This document shows positions 31,860-39,270 of a stretch of DNA of 39,625 nucleotides, piece by piece (positions within the stretch are counted from its first letter, which is position 1; each line of letters starts with the position of its first letter). The stretch comes from Streptomyces inhibens. GTDB taxonomy: Bacteria > Actinomycetota > Actinomycetes > Streptomycetales > Streptomycetaceae. Below the pieces are notes generated by a model. That model did no database searches and had not been told where the DNA came from. It saw only the letters and a list, made by a program, of their open reading frames with translations. The stretch lies in assembly GCF_003389455.1 (NCBI RefSeq), contig NZ_QUAC01000122.1, positions 1 to 39,625 of the forward strand. Reading direction: 5' to 3'. The position numbers and the translations under genes are program-made.

Positions 31860-31941
31860 TTCCCGGTGCTCCTGCAGCACATGACCTCCCAGGGTGGCCG
31901 TGCAGGGTACTGCATGATCAGAAAAATAGAGCTGCCGCGTG

Positions 31942-31967
31942 GGAATTCTGTCCGGATTCCAGCCGTT
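31942..31967 (+). promoter_or_regulatory. SigR-type promoter of hrdD
   Basis: GGAAT (31942-31946), an 18-bp spacer and GTT (31965-31967) match exactly the SigR consensus GGAAT-N18-GTT of Streptomyces. This gives a leader of roughly 90 nt. hrdD is, as I recall, a documented SigR target in S. coelicolor, which supports the call. Confidence 0.75.
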
Positions 31968-32066
31968 GTTTCCTTCGGACGGACCACACGGTGAGCATCG
32001 GCACCCCGTGCACCATCCGGCCCGCCCATCGTCCCGCGACCGACTCATCGCAAAGGGAGCACACGC

Positions 32067-33068
32067 ATGGCAACCCGTGCCGTCGCCCGTCGTCAGGAAA
32101 GCACCAGCGCTTCTGGCGGGGCCAACAGTGTTCGCGCCGTAGGCGGGGAGATCGCCGACCGCGACCTGGTCGGCATGTACCTCGACGAGATCGCGCGAAC
32201 ACCCCTGCTCGACGCCGCCAAGGAGGTTGAGCTGTCCCAGACCATCGAGGCGGGTGTCTACGCCCAGCAGATCCTGGACGGCGAGGTCACCGACGGCAAC
32301 GCCGCAGGTGCTGGCCGCGAGGAACTCGAGGCGCTGGCCGCGGAGGGCGCCAAGGCCAAGGATGTCTTCATCCGGTCCAACCTGCGCCTGGTCGTCGCCG
32401 TCGCCCGCCGCTACCCGCGCGCCGGACTGCCGCTGCTGGATCTGATCCAGGAGGGCAACGCCGGTCTGGTGCGTGCCGTGGAGAAGTTCGACTACGCCAA
32501 GGGCTTCAAGTTCTCGACGTATGCGACGTGGTGGATCCGTCAGGCCATCACCCGCTCCATCGCCGACCAGTCGCGCACGATCCGGCTGCCCGTGCACCTC
32601 GTCGAGGAGCTTGGCCGGATCCGTCGCGTGCAGCGCGAGTTCAACCGCGAGAACGGCCGTGACCCGGAGCCGGCGGAGGTCGCCGGTGAGCTGGGCTCGA
32701 CGCCCGCCCGCGTCATCGACGTACTGGACTGGGCGCGCGACCCGGTCAGCCTCAACATGTCGGTGGACGACGACGGCGACACCCAGTTCGGCGATCTGCT
32801 GGAGGACGCCTCCGCGGCCTCGCCCGAGCAATCCGTGCTCACGCTGCTGCGCAGCGAGGAGCTGGAGGATCTGATCGATCGCCTCGACCACCGCACCGCC
32901 TCGATCATCAAGGCCCGGTACGGCATCGAGGACGGCCGCGAGCGCACGCTGACCGAGGTCGGCAAGCAGCACGGCCTGACCCGCGAGCGGATCCGGCAGA
33001 TCGAGAAGCACGCGCTGCTCGAACTGAAGCGGATGGCGCGTGACACGGGATTCGACGCGGCCGCGTAA
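32067..33068 (+). CDS. hrdD: Principal-like RNA polymerase sigma factor HrdD
   Basis: This 333-residue group 2 sigma-70 factor lacks region 1.1. Region 1.2 is IADRDLVGMYLDEIARTPLL. Region 2 is KDVFIRSNLRLVVAVARRYP, LPLLDLIQEGNAGLVRAVEK and FKFSTYATWWIRQAITRSIA. Region 3 is HLVEELGRIRRVQREFNREN, and the region 4 helix-turn-helix is LTEVGKQHGLTRERIRQIEK. The N-terminus MATRAVARRQ and overall length match Streptomyces HrdD rather than HrdB (longer) or HrdA/HrdC. A ribosome site AAAGGGAG precedes the ATG. In S. coelicolor hrdD is non-essential and stress-responsive; the SigR-type promoter upstream fits thiol-oxidative control. Confidence 0.9.
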   Translation: MATRAVARRQESTSASGGANSVRAVGGEIADRDLVGMYLDEIARTPLLDAAKEVELSQTIEAGVYAQQILDGEVTDGNAAGAGREELEALAAEGAKAKDVFIRSNLRLVVAVARRYPRAGLPLLDLIQEGNAGLVRAVEKFDYAKGFKFSTYATWWIRQAITRSIADQSRTIRLPVHLVEELGRIRRVQREFNRENGRDPEPAEVAGELGSTPARVIDVLDWARDPVSLNMSVDDDGDTQFGDLLEDASAASPEQSVLTLLRSEELEDLIDRLDHRTASIIKARYGIEDGRERTLTEVGKQHGLTRERIRQIEKHALLELKRMARDTGFDAAA

Positions 33069-33089
33069 GCCCCCCGTACCCGATAGGAC

Positions 33090-33121
33090 GAGCCCCGGTG
33101 CCACTTCTGGCGTCGGGGCTC
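33090..33121 (+). terminator. Intrinsic terminator of hrdD
   Basis: GAGCCCCG (33090-33097) and CGGGGCTC (33114-33121) form an 8-bp stem with a 16-nt loop, followed by CTTTGT, 22 bases after the stop codon. Confidence 0.75.
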
Positions 33122-33161
33122 CTTTGTGTCCCGGGTGTGCCCCGGGGTATCTCCGTGTCCC

Positions 33162-33233
33162 GTGCGTCCCGTGCGTCCCGTGCGTCCCGTGCGTCCCGTG
33201 CGTCCCGTGCGTCCTGTGCGTCCTGTGCATCCC
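33162..33233. repeat. 9-bp tandem repeat (GTGCGTCCC), eight units
   Basis: Eight contiguous 9-bp units, the last three with single substitutions, follow a partial unit at 33155. They lie between the hrdD terminator and the fru promoter. Period nine leaves every frame open, which creates spurious Cys/Pro/Val or Arg/Ala/Ser repeat frames. Confidence 0.93.
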
Positions 33234-33302
33234 AGGGCGGGGTGACCTGCGCCCTCCCCTACCCTCCGATGTCCGTTTGGGTCTGACTGAAGCCCGAATC
33301 CG

Positions 33303-33350
33303 TTTACTTCTCGGAAATCCAGGCGTAGCATCGCAGTGAAACCACAGGTT
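33303..33350 (+). promoter_or_regulatory. fru operon promoter and candidate FruR operator
   Basis: TTTACT (33303-33308), a 17-bp spacer and TAGCAT (33326-33331) form a plausible HrdB-type promoter. The palindrome AACC-ACA-GGTT (33340-33350) follows at about +1, a sensible place for repression by the DeoR-type protein. The leader is about 40 nt with a weak ribosome site (GGGAACGGA). Confidence 0.45.
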
Positions 33351-33376
33351 CGGGCAGGGAACGGACACAAACGCTG

Positions 33377-34159
33377 ATGTATGCACCGGAGCGCCAGCAG
33401 GAGATCCTGCGTCTGGCCCGTGAGGGCGGACGGGTCGATGTGCTCTCCCTGGCGGAGGAGTTCCAGGTCACCGCCGAGACCGTGCGGCGCGATCTGAAGG
33501 CCCTGGACCGGGCCGGCCTGGTGCGCAGGGTGCACGGCGGCGCCATCCTGGCCGGCCGGCTGGACTTCGAGCCGGACCTCGCCGAGCGGGACGCCGTCGC
33601 CGCCGACGAGAAGCAGCGCATCGCCCGGGCTGCGCTCGCCGAGCTCCCCGGAGGCGAGGACGGCGCCGGCAGCTCCGGCAGCGTGATCCTGGACGCCGGT
33701 ACGACCGCCGCCCGGCTCGCCGCCGAGATCCCGCTGGAGGCCGAGCTCACGGTCGTCACCCACGGCCTGCCGGTCGCGGCCCGGCTGGCCGACCACCCCG
33801 GCCTCACCCTCCACCTCGTAGGCGGCCGAATCCGGCACCGTACGCGCGCCGCGGTCGACGACTGGGCGCTGCGCGCCTACCGCGAGATCAACGCCGATGT
33901 GCTGTTCCTCGCGACCAACGGCTTCTCCCTCGACGGCGGACTGACCACCCCCGACCTCGCGGAGGCCGCGGTCAAGCGGGCGCTGATCGCCGCCGCCCGC
34001 CGGGTCGTCCTGCTCGCCGACTCCGCCAAATTCGGGCAGCAGCACTTCGCCCGCTTCGGCGAGCTGTCGGACGTGGACCTGCTCATCACCGACACCGGCC
34101 TGAGCCCCGACGACGCCCTCGCCATCGAGCGCGCGGGCACGGAAGTAGTACGCGCATGA
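33377..34159 (+). CDS. fruR: DeoR family regulator of the fructose operon
   Basis: The 260-residue protein has an N-terminal DeoR winged helix (ERQQEILRLAREGGRVDVLS, VTAETVRRDLKALDRAGLV, RRVHGGAI) and a C-terminal sugar-phosphate-sensing domain (VILDAGTTAARLA, VVTHGLPVAARLA, LVGGRIRHRTRA, LADSAKFGQ). The family releases DNA on binding a phosphosugar. Fructose 1-phosphate is likely here because the gene heads the operon with 1-phosphofructokinase and the fructose PTS permease. The stop overlaps the fruK ATG by four bases. Confidence 0.9.
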   Translation: MYAPERQQEILRLAREGGRVDVLSLAEEFQVTAETVRRDLKALDRAGLVRRVHGGAILAGRLDFEPDLAERDAVAADEKQRIARAALAELPGGEDGAGSSGSVILDAGTTAARLAAEIPLEAELTVVTHGLPVAARLADHPGLTLHLVGGRIRHRTRAAVDDWALRAYREINADVLFLATNGFSLDGGLTTPDLAEAAVKRALIAAARRVVLLADSAKFGQQHFARFGELSDVDLLITDTGLSPDDALAIERAGTEVVRA

Positions 34160-35103
34160 TCCTCACCGTCACCCCCAACCCCAGCCTGGACCGTACGTAC
34201 GAGATCCCGGCGCTGGACCGTGGAGCCGTGCTGCGGGCCACCGCCGACCGGATCGACCCTGGCGGCAAGGGCGTCAATGTCTCGCGGGCGGTCGCCGCCG
34301 CCGGACACATCACCCTCGCGGTGCTGCCGCTCGGCGGCCCCGCCGGCGCCGCCCTGGCCGGGCTGCTGGGCGCCGAGGGCATCGAGGTGGCGGGCGTGCC
34401 GGTGGCCGGCCAGACCCGCTCCAACATCTCGGTGGCCGAACCCGACGGCACGCTCACGAAGATCAACGCGACCGGCCCCGAGCTGACCGGCGACGAGTCG
34501 GAGGCGCTGCTGCGGAAGGTCGGCGAGCGTTCGGCAGGAGCCGACTGGATCGCCTGCTGCGGCAGCCTGCCGCGCGGCCTCGCACCCGAGTGGTACGCCG
34601 AACTGGTCGCCCGCGCCCATCGCGCCGGTGCCCGGATCGCCCTGGACGCCTCCGGACCGTCGCTGACCGCGGCGCTGCGCGAACGCCCGGACGTCGTCAA
34701 GCCGAACGCCGAGGAGCTGGCGCAGGCCGTCGGACGCCCGCTCGCCACCGTGGGCGACGCGGTCAAGGCCGCCGAGGAGCTGCGGGCGTGGGGCGCCCGC
34801 GCCGTACTGGCCTCCCTGGGGGCGGACGGTCAGCTCCTGGTCGACGAGGACGGCACCCACTTCGGCAGCGCCCCGGTCACCGCCGTCCGCAGCAATGTCG
34901 GCGCGGGCGATGCCTCGCTGGCCGGCTTCCTCGCGGCGGGCGGCAGCGGCGTGGCCGCGCTGGCCGCCGCGGTGGCGCACGGCGCGGCCGCCGTCCAGCT
35001 GCCCGGCAGCCTGATGCCGACGCCGGCCGATCTCGATATGGCGGCCGTGACGACGACGGACGAGGTGCCGCTCGACCGCGCGCTGACGGAGCCGGTGTCA
35101 TGA
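34156..35103 (+). CDS. fruK: 1-phosphofructokinase
   Basis: This 315-residue PfkB-family kinase phosphorylates fructose 1-phosphate to fructose 1,6-bisphosphate with ATP, feeding PTS-imported fructose into glycolysis. Visible are TVTPNPSLDRTYEI at the N-terminus, DPGGKGVNVSRAVAAAG (PfkB signature 1 region), NATGPELTGDE, KPNAEELAQAVGRP and the ATP/catalytic loop SNVGAGDASLAGF with the base Asp252. It overlaps fruR by four bases and is followed by a tiny open frame and fruA. Confidence 0.95.
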   Translation: MILTVTPNPSLDRTYEIPALDRGAVLRATADRIDPGGKGVNVSRAVAAAGHITLAVLPLGGPAGAALAGLLGAEGIEVAGVPVAGQTRSNISVAEPDGTLTKINATGPELTGDESEALLRKVGERSAGADWIACCGSLPRGLAPEWYAELVARAHRAGARIALDASGPSLTAALRERPDVVKPNAEELAQAVGRPLATVGDAVKAAEELRAWGARAVLASLGADGQLLVDEDGTHFGSAPVTAVRSNVGAGDASLAGFLAAGGSGVAALAAAVAHGAAAVQLPGSLMPTPADLDMAAVTTTDEVPLDRALTEPVS

Positions 35104-35243
35104 CTGCCCGCCGCACCTCTCCGCGCGTCCTCGCCCGCCCGCGAGGCATCGATCTCCTGCGACCTCCGGGTCCCCAGCCACCCCCCGCCCCGTCCCCACC
35201 GCCGTCCGGCGGTACCGCGCGCAAGGGAGCCCGCGATGAGTGA
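35100..35243 (+). CDS. Possible 47-residue coupling ORF between fruK and fruA
   Basis: An ATG overlaps the fruK stop (ATGA, 35100-35103). The frame stays open through the 132-bp gap and stops at 35241-35243, eight bases inside fruA. The sequence is Arg/Pro-rich (MTARRTSPRVLARPRG ... GGTARKGARDE), with no domain. It would let ribosomes run from fruK into fruA without a break. Chance openness in GC-rich DNA is a real alternative, and fruA has its own ribosome site. Confidence 0.3.
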   Translation: MTARRTSPRVLARPRGIDLLRPPGPQPPPAPSPPPSGGTARKGARDE

Positions 35244-37320
35244 GCTGATCACCGCGGAACTGGTCGACCTCGACCTGTCCGCAGAAACGAAGGACGCCGC
35301 CGCACGAGCGCTGGCCGAGCGGATGGTCGCGTCCGGCCGTGTCACCGACCTGGAGGGCTTCCTCGCGGATGTGGCCGCACGCGAGGCCCAGATGCCGACC
35401 GGTCTGGACGGCGGGATCGGCATTCCGCACTGCCGTAGCGCGCATGTCACCGAGCCGACGCTGGCCTTCGGACGCAGCGCCTCCGGTATCGACTTCGGTG
35501 CGCCGGACGGCCCGGCCGACCTGATCTTCCTGATCGCGGCCCCGGCGGGCGGCGACGCCGACCATCTGTCGATCCTCTCGACGCTCGCCCGCCATCTGAT
35601 GGACGAGTCCTTCACCGGCGCGCTGCGGTCCGCCACCGGAGGGGAGGCCGCGGCGGCACTGATCCGCGGGGACGAGCCGGTTGCCGAGCCGGTTGCCGAG
35701 CCTTCCGCTGAGCCAGCCGCTGAGTCCGCCCCGTCGGCTGAAGCCGAGGCCGACGTGGAGACGGAGGCGGAGGCGGAGACGGACGCGGAGGCCAAGGCGG
35801 ACGCCGACGCCAACGCCGAAGCGGAGACCGCCCCCGCCCCCGCCCCCTTCCGTATCGTCGCCATCACCTCCTGCCCCACCGGTATCGCACACACCTACAT
35901 GGCCGCCGAGTCGCTGGAGAAGGCCGGACAGGCCGCCGGCGTCGAGGTGTTCGTCGAGACGCAGGGCTCGGCCGGGTTCAAGCGGCTCGACCCGCAGCTG
36001 GTCGCGGACGCGGACGGCGTGATCCTCGCGCATGACGTCGAGGTACGGGACAAGGAACGGTTCGCCGGGAAGCCCACCGTCGACGTCGGGGTGAAGGCGG
36101 GCATCAACCGCCCCGCCGAGCTCATCGCCGAGGTACGCGAGAAGGCCGAACGCGGCGAGGTGAGCGCCCCGGCTCGGGCCGGCGTGCCCATGGACAGGGG
36201 CGCCGACGCCACCGACCGCTTCGCCACCCGTCTGCGCAAATGGCTGATGACCGGTGTCAGTTACATGGTGCCGTTCGTCGCCGCGGGCGGCCTGCTGATC
36301 GCCCTCGCCTTCGCCATCGGCGGCTACACGATCAACAAGGCGCCGTCCGTCGCCGAACACTTCATCTGGACCGAGTCCACGAGCTGGGCGGCCCTGCTCT
36401 TCCAGATCGGCAGCGTGGCCTTCGGCTTCCTCGTCCCGGTCCTGGCCGGTTTCATCGCGTACGGCATGGCGGACCGGCCCGGCCTCGTCCCGGGCTTCGT
36501 CGGCGGTGCCCTCGCCCTCACCATCAACGCGGGCTTCCTCGGCGGCCTGATCGCCGGACTCATCGCGGGTGCGGTGGTGCTGGCGATCCAACGGATCAGC
36601 ATCCCACCGGTGTTGCGCGGCATCATGCCGGTCGTCGTCATACCGCTCATCTCGTCGGCGATCGTCGGCTTCCTGATGTTCCTCGTGGTCGGCAAGCCGA
36701 TCGCCGCGCTGCAAAAGGGCCTGACCGACTGGCTGTCCGGCCTCTCCGGCGCCAACGCGATCATCCTGGGCGCGCTTCTCGGCCTGATGATGTGCTTCGA
36801 CCTCGGCGGCCCGCTGAACAAGGTCGCGTACGCCTTCGCGGTCGGCGGTCTCGCCAACCCCAACGAGGGCAGCCTGAAGGTCATGGCCGCGGTGATGGCG
36901 GCCGGTATGGTCCCGCCGCTGGCGATGGCGCTGGCCACGACCGTCCGCGGCCGGCTCTTCACCAAGGCCGAGCGGGAGAACGGCAAGGCGGCCTGGGTGC
37001 TCGGTGCCTCGTTCATCACTGAGGGCGCGATTCCGTTCGCCGCCGCCGATCCGCTGCGCGTCATCCCCTCCGCGATGGCCGGCGGCGCGGTCACCGGCGC
37101 CCTGTCGATGGCCTTCGGCTGCACCCTCCGCGCCCCGCACGGCGGGATCTTCGTCGTCCCTCTGATCGGCCAGCCGTTGCTCTACCTGCTCGCCATCGCC
37201 GCGGGCACGGTCGTCAGCACGGCCCTGGTCATCCTCCTCAAGGGCCTCCGCAAGACGCCGGCCACCGGGTCGGCGGACACGCGGGCCCCCGAGGGCGGCG
37301 AGGTGACGGTCGCCGCCTGA
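35236..37320 (+). CDS. fruA: PTS fructose-specific permease EIIABC
   Basis: The 694-residue fusion has EIIA (1-145) with its phospho-His65 in GGIGIPHCRSAHV. An acidic linker (147-200) is rich in Glu/Ala repeats (EADVETEAEAETDAEAKADA). EIIB (205-305) has Cys213 in AITSCPTGIAHTYMAAESL. EIIC (from about 325) is a multi-TM transport domain including WLMTGVSYMVPFVAAGGLLI and FDLGGPLNKVAYAFAVGG. It imports fructose as fructose 1-phosphate using HPr~P, and no FPr-type HPr domain is fused. A ribosome site AAGGGAG precedes ATG 35236. It is the last gene of the fru operon. Confidence 0.96.
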   Translation: MSELITAELVDLDLSAETKDAAARALAERMVASGRVTDLEGFLADVAAREAQMPTGLDGGIGIPHCRSAHVTEPTLAFGRSASGIDFGAPDGPADLIFLIAAPAGGDADHLSILSTLARHLMDESFTGALRSATGGEAAAALIRGDEPVAEPVAEPSAEPAAESAPSAEAEADVETEAEAETDAEAKADADANAEAETAPAPAPFRIVAITSCPTGIAHTYMAAESLEKAGQAAGVEVFVETQGSAGFKRLDPQLVADADGVILAHDVEVRDKERFAGKPTVDVGVKAGINRPAELIAEVREKAERGEVSAPARAGVPMDRGADATDRFATRLRKWLMTGVSYMVPFVAAGGLLIALAFAIGGYTINKAPSVAEHFIWTESTSWAALLFQIGSVAFGFLVPVLAGFIAYGMADRPGLVPGFVGGALALTINAGFLGGLIAGLIAGAVVLAIQRISIPPVLRGIMPVVVIPLISSAIVGFLMFLVVGKPIAALQKGLTDWLSGLSGANAIILGALLGLMMCFDLGGPLNKVAYAFAVGGLANPNEGSLKVMAAVMAAGMVPPLAMALATTVRGRLFTKAERENGKAAWVLGASFITEGAIPFAAADPLRVIPSAMAGGAVTGALSMAFGCTLRAPHGGIFVVPLIGQPLLYLLAIAAGTVVSTALVILLKGLRKTPATGSADTRAPEGGEVTVAA

Positions 37321-37341
37321 CCGCCACTTCCGCCGAACGTG

Positions 37342-37382
37342 CCGAGGCCCCCACCGATGGGACAGGACGGTGGGGGCCTCGG
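37342..37382 (+). terminator. Strong terminator of the fru operon
   Basis: A perfect 15-bp stem (CCGAGGCCCCCACCG 37342-37356 and its complement 37368-37382) with an 11-nt loop begins 22 bases after the fruA stop. TGCGTTCCCGTTC follows. Confidence 0.85.
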
Positions 37383-37530
37383 TGCGTTCCCGTTCATCGC
37401 CTCGGCCGTGAGGCACGAACGCCGCGGCTGCGAGGCGTTGTTACCCGCGCGTTAGTGGATCTTTAGCCGGTCCGGCGAGAGTCGTGATCATCACGCCGAA
37501 GGGCACCATTCACCAGCTCGGGGGATTCCT

Positions 37531-38196
37531 GTGTCGCTCACCGCCGCCACCCGCCGCCGCGGCCGTCGCCTCGCCGCCGCCTCGCTCATCGCCGCCGCGG
37601 CGCTCTCGCTGACCGCCTGCCAGAACGGGGACGACAAGGCATCGGCCGCGCCCTCGGCCTCGTCGAGCGGCCAGGGCGCGTCGGACGGTGGCTCGAAGGC
37701 GACCGGAGGGTCGTCCACCGGGGGTTCGTCCACCGGGGGTTCGTCCACCGGAGGCTCGTCCACCGGAGGCTCGTCCACCGGCGGCTCCGCATCCGGAGGT
37801 TCCGCATCCGGTGGTTCTTCCTCGGGTGCGTCCACTACGGGTGGCCAGCAGGCGGGCGGCGGTTCCGGTGGCCAGGGCGGTGCGTCCACCGGCCGTAAGG
37901 GCGTCAGCGGCACCTGGGTCGGCACGCTGCAGTGGCTCACCGAGGACAAGCTCACGGTGGCCCCGAAGAGCGGCGCGGAGCAGGCGTTCTTCCTCGCCGA
38001 CAGCACCAAGGTGCTCGGCGCGGCGGCGATCTGCGAGGCCCCCGACGGCCGGGTCCACGCGGACGGCTCCGGCTACGGCACCATCCCGTGCACCCTCGCC
38101 GACCTGCGCAAGGCGGCCAGGCTCGGCAACGTCGAGGTCCGGGTCACGGTGGCCGGCGGCGCGGCCACGAAGGTCGTCGAGCACTACCGCCAGTGA
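37531..38196 (+). CDS. Gly/Ser/Thr-repeat lipoprotein
   Basis: The 221-residue protein starts at GTG 37531 (GGGGGA upstream). It has a lipoprotein signal (RRRGRRLAAASLIAAAALSL, lipobox LTAC, lipidated Cys30). A linker of 5-residue repeats (STGGS, about 58-95, encoded by a 15-bp minisatellite at about 37707-37800) follows. The last 95 residues form a compact domain (SGTWVGTLQWLTEDKLTVAP ... EVRVTVAGGAATKVVEHYRQ) with two cysteines, probably a small beta-rich fold. Function is unknown. The linker should project the domain into or through the cell wall. Confidence 0.82.
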   Translation: MSLTAATRRRGRRLAAASLIAAAALSLTACQNGDDKASAAPSASSSGQGASDGGSKATGGSSTGGSSTGGSSTGGSSTGGSSTGGSASGGSASGGSSSGASTTGGQQAGGGSGGQGGASTGRKGVSGTWVGTLQWLTEDKLTVAPKSGAEQAFFLADSTKVLGAAAICEAPDGRVHADGSGYGTIPCTLADLRKAARLGNVEVRVTVAGGAATKVVEHYRQ

Positions 38197-38250
38197 GGGG
38201 CCACCCGTACGGGCACCCGCGCACCCACACCGCACAGCACAGCACTCACC

Positions 38251-38350
38251 TTGAGGTAAGTACGCACTAAAAAGTAGGTACTTGTCCGGTACCGGACTCC
38301 CGCCAAGACTGGTTCAGCGGCCGTCGGAGCATGCGACGGCCGCTGAACCA
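38251..38350. promoter_or_regulatory. Palindrome cluster upstream of the NAD-binding oxidoreductase gene
   Basis: Three elements lie in 100 bp. The first is an inverted repeat AAGTAC-N14-GTACTT (38258-38283). The second is a perfect 14-bp palindrome GTCCGGTACCGGAC (38284-38297). The third is a hairpin with a 17-bp perfect stem (38310-38326 with 38334-38350, 7-nt loop). The first two look like operators near a promoter. The hairpin could be a terminator for the lipoprotein gene or a leader structure 26 nt before the GTG start. Confidence 0.6.
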
Positions 38351-38376
38351 TTGGCAATGAGGCGGGAGTTCGGTTC

Positions 38377-39258
38377 GTGACGACGGCAGAGAAGAGTGTG
38401 GCGGTCCTCGGTCTGGGGAGCATGGGTACGGCGCTGGCGGCTGCGCTGCTCGCGGCCGGCCATCAGGTGACCGTGTGGAACAGGACGCCCGGCAAGGACG
38501 AGGGGCTGGTCGGGCGGGGTGCGCGGCGCGCCGGTTCCGTGGCCGAGGCGGTCACCGCCGGTGAGGTGGTCATCGTCTGCATTCTCGATTACGCCGATAT
38601 CGGCCCCCTGTTGGAGGGGCAGGGCGTCGGGCGCGCGGCGCTGCAGGGGCGGGTGGTGGTCAATGTGACCAATGGGTCGCCCGAGGAGGCCCGAGCGATG
38701 GCGGAGCGGGTGACGGCGCTCGGCGCCGCCTATCTCGACGGCGGGATCATGGCCGTCCCCGAGATCATCGCGCGCCCCGAGGCGTTTGTGCTCTACAGCG
38801 GCTCGCGCGAGGCGTTCGAGGCGCATCGGGAGCTGCTGGACACGTTCGCCCGCAGCGTCTACCTGGGGGAGGACCCCGGGCTGGCGCCGCTGAACGACCT
38901 CGCGCTGCTGAGCGGCATGTACGGGATGTTCGGCGGCTTTGTGCACGCGGCCGCGCTGGTGCGCTCGGCGGGCGGTCCGGTGGCGGAGTTCACCACGGCG
39001 CTGCTGCTGCCGTGGCTGCGGGCGATGGCCGGCGGCCTGCCCGCGATGGCGGCGCAGATCGACTCCGGCGATTACGCGGTCACCGGCTCACCCCTCGCCA
39101 TGCAGGTCTCGCACGACAGCATCGGGGAGGTGAGCCGCGCGCAGGGTGTCAGTGCCGAGCTCTTCGCCCCGCTGTTCGCGCTGATGCGGCGACGGGTGGC
39201 GGACGGCCATGGGAGCGAGGGGTTCGCGGGTGTGGTGGAGCTGGTGCATCCGCGTTGA
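38377..39258 (+). CDS. NAD(P)-binding 6PGDH/imine-reductase-like oxidoreductase
   Basis: The 293-residue protein has an N-terminal Rossmann dinucleotide fold (VAVLGLGSMGTALAAALLAAGH, GxGxxG-type, then VTVWNRTPGKDEGLV, the WNRT favouring NADP), the middle region VVNVTNGSPEEARAMAERV and YLDGGIMAVPEIIARPEA, and an all-helical C-terminal dimerisation domain. This matches the beta-hydroxyacid dehydrogenase/imine reductase group. The usual beta-HAD catalytic Lys region is replaced by PLNDLALLSGMYGMFGGFVH, pointing to the imine-reductase-like branch. GTG 38377 has GGGAG eight bases upstream. The substrate is unknown. It converges with a partial TetR gene. Confidence 0.85.
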   Translation: MTTAEKSVAVLGLGSMGTALAAALLAAGHQVTVWNRTPGKDEGLVGRGARRAGSVAEAVTAGEVVIVCILDYADIGPLLEGQGVGRAALQGRVVVNVTNGSPEEARAMAERVTALGAAYLDGGIMAVPEIIARPEAFVLYSGSREAFEAHRELLDTFARSVYLGEDPGLAPLNDLALLSGMYGMFGGFVHAAALVRSAGGPVAEFTTALLLPWLRAMAGGLPAMAAQIDSGDYAVTGSPLAMQVSHDSIGEVSRAQGVSAELFAPLFALMRRRVADGHGSEGFAGVVELVHPR

Positions 39259-39270
39259 ACTGACGGAAGA

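Noticed and set aside
33040..33339. Protein with CVPCVP or ASRASR repeats downstream of hrdD
   Set aside because: Product of the 9-bp non-coding tandem repeat; open in several frames without a ribosome site.
3161..37320. CRISPR arrays or insertion sequences
   Set aside because: No regularly spaced repeats of 25-40 bp with unique spacers, and no transposase or terminal inverted repeats with target duplications, were seen; the spaced att cores are kilobases apart.
35098..37416. Very long minus-strand open frames opposite fruA and hrdD
   Set aside because: They are antisense shadows of high-GC genes with skewed Asp/Arg/Gly composition and no motifs.
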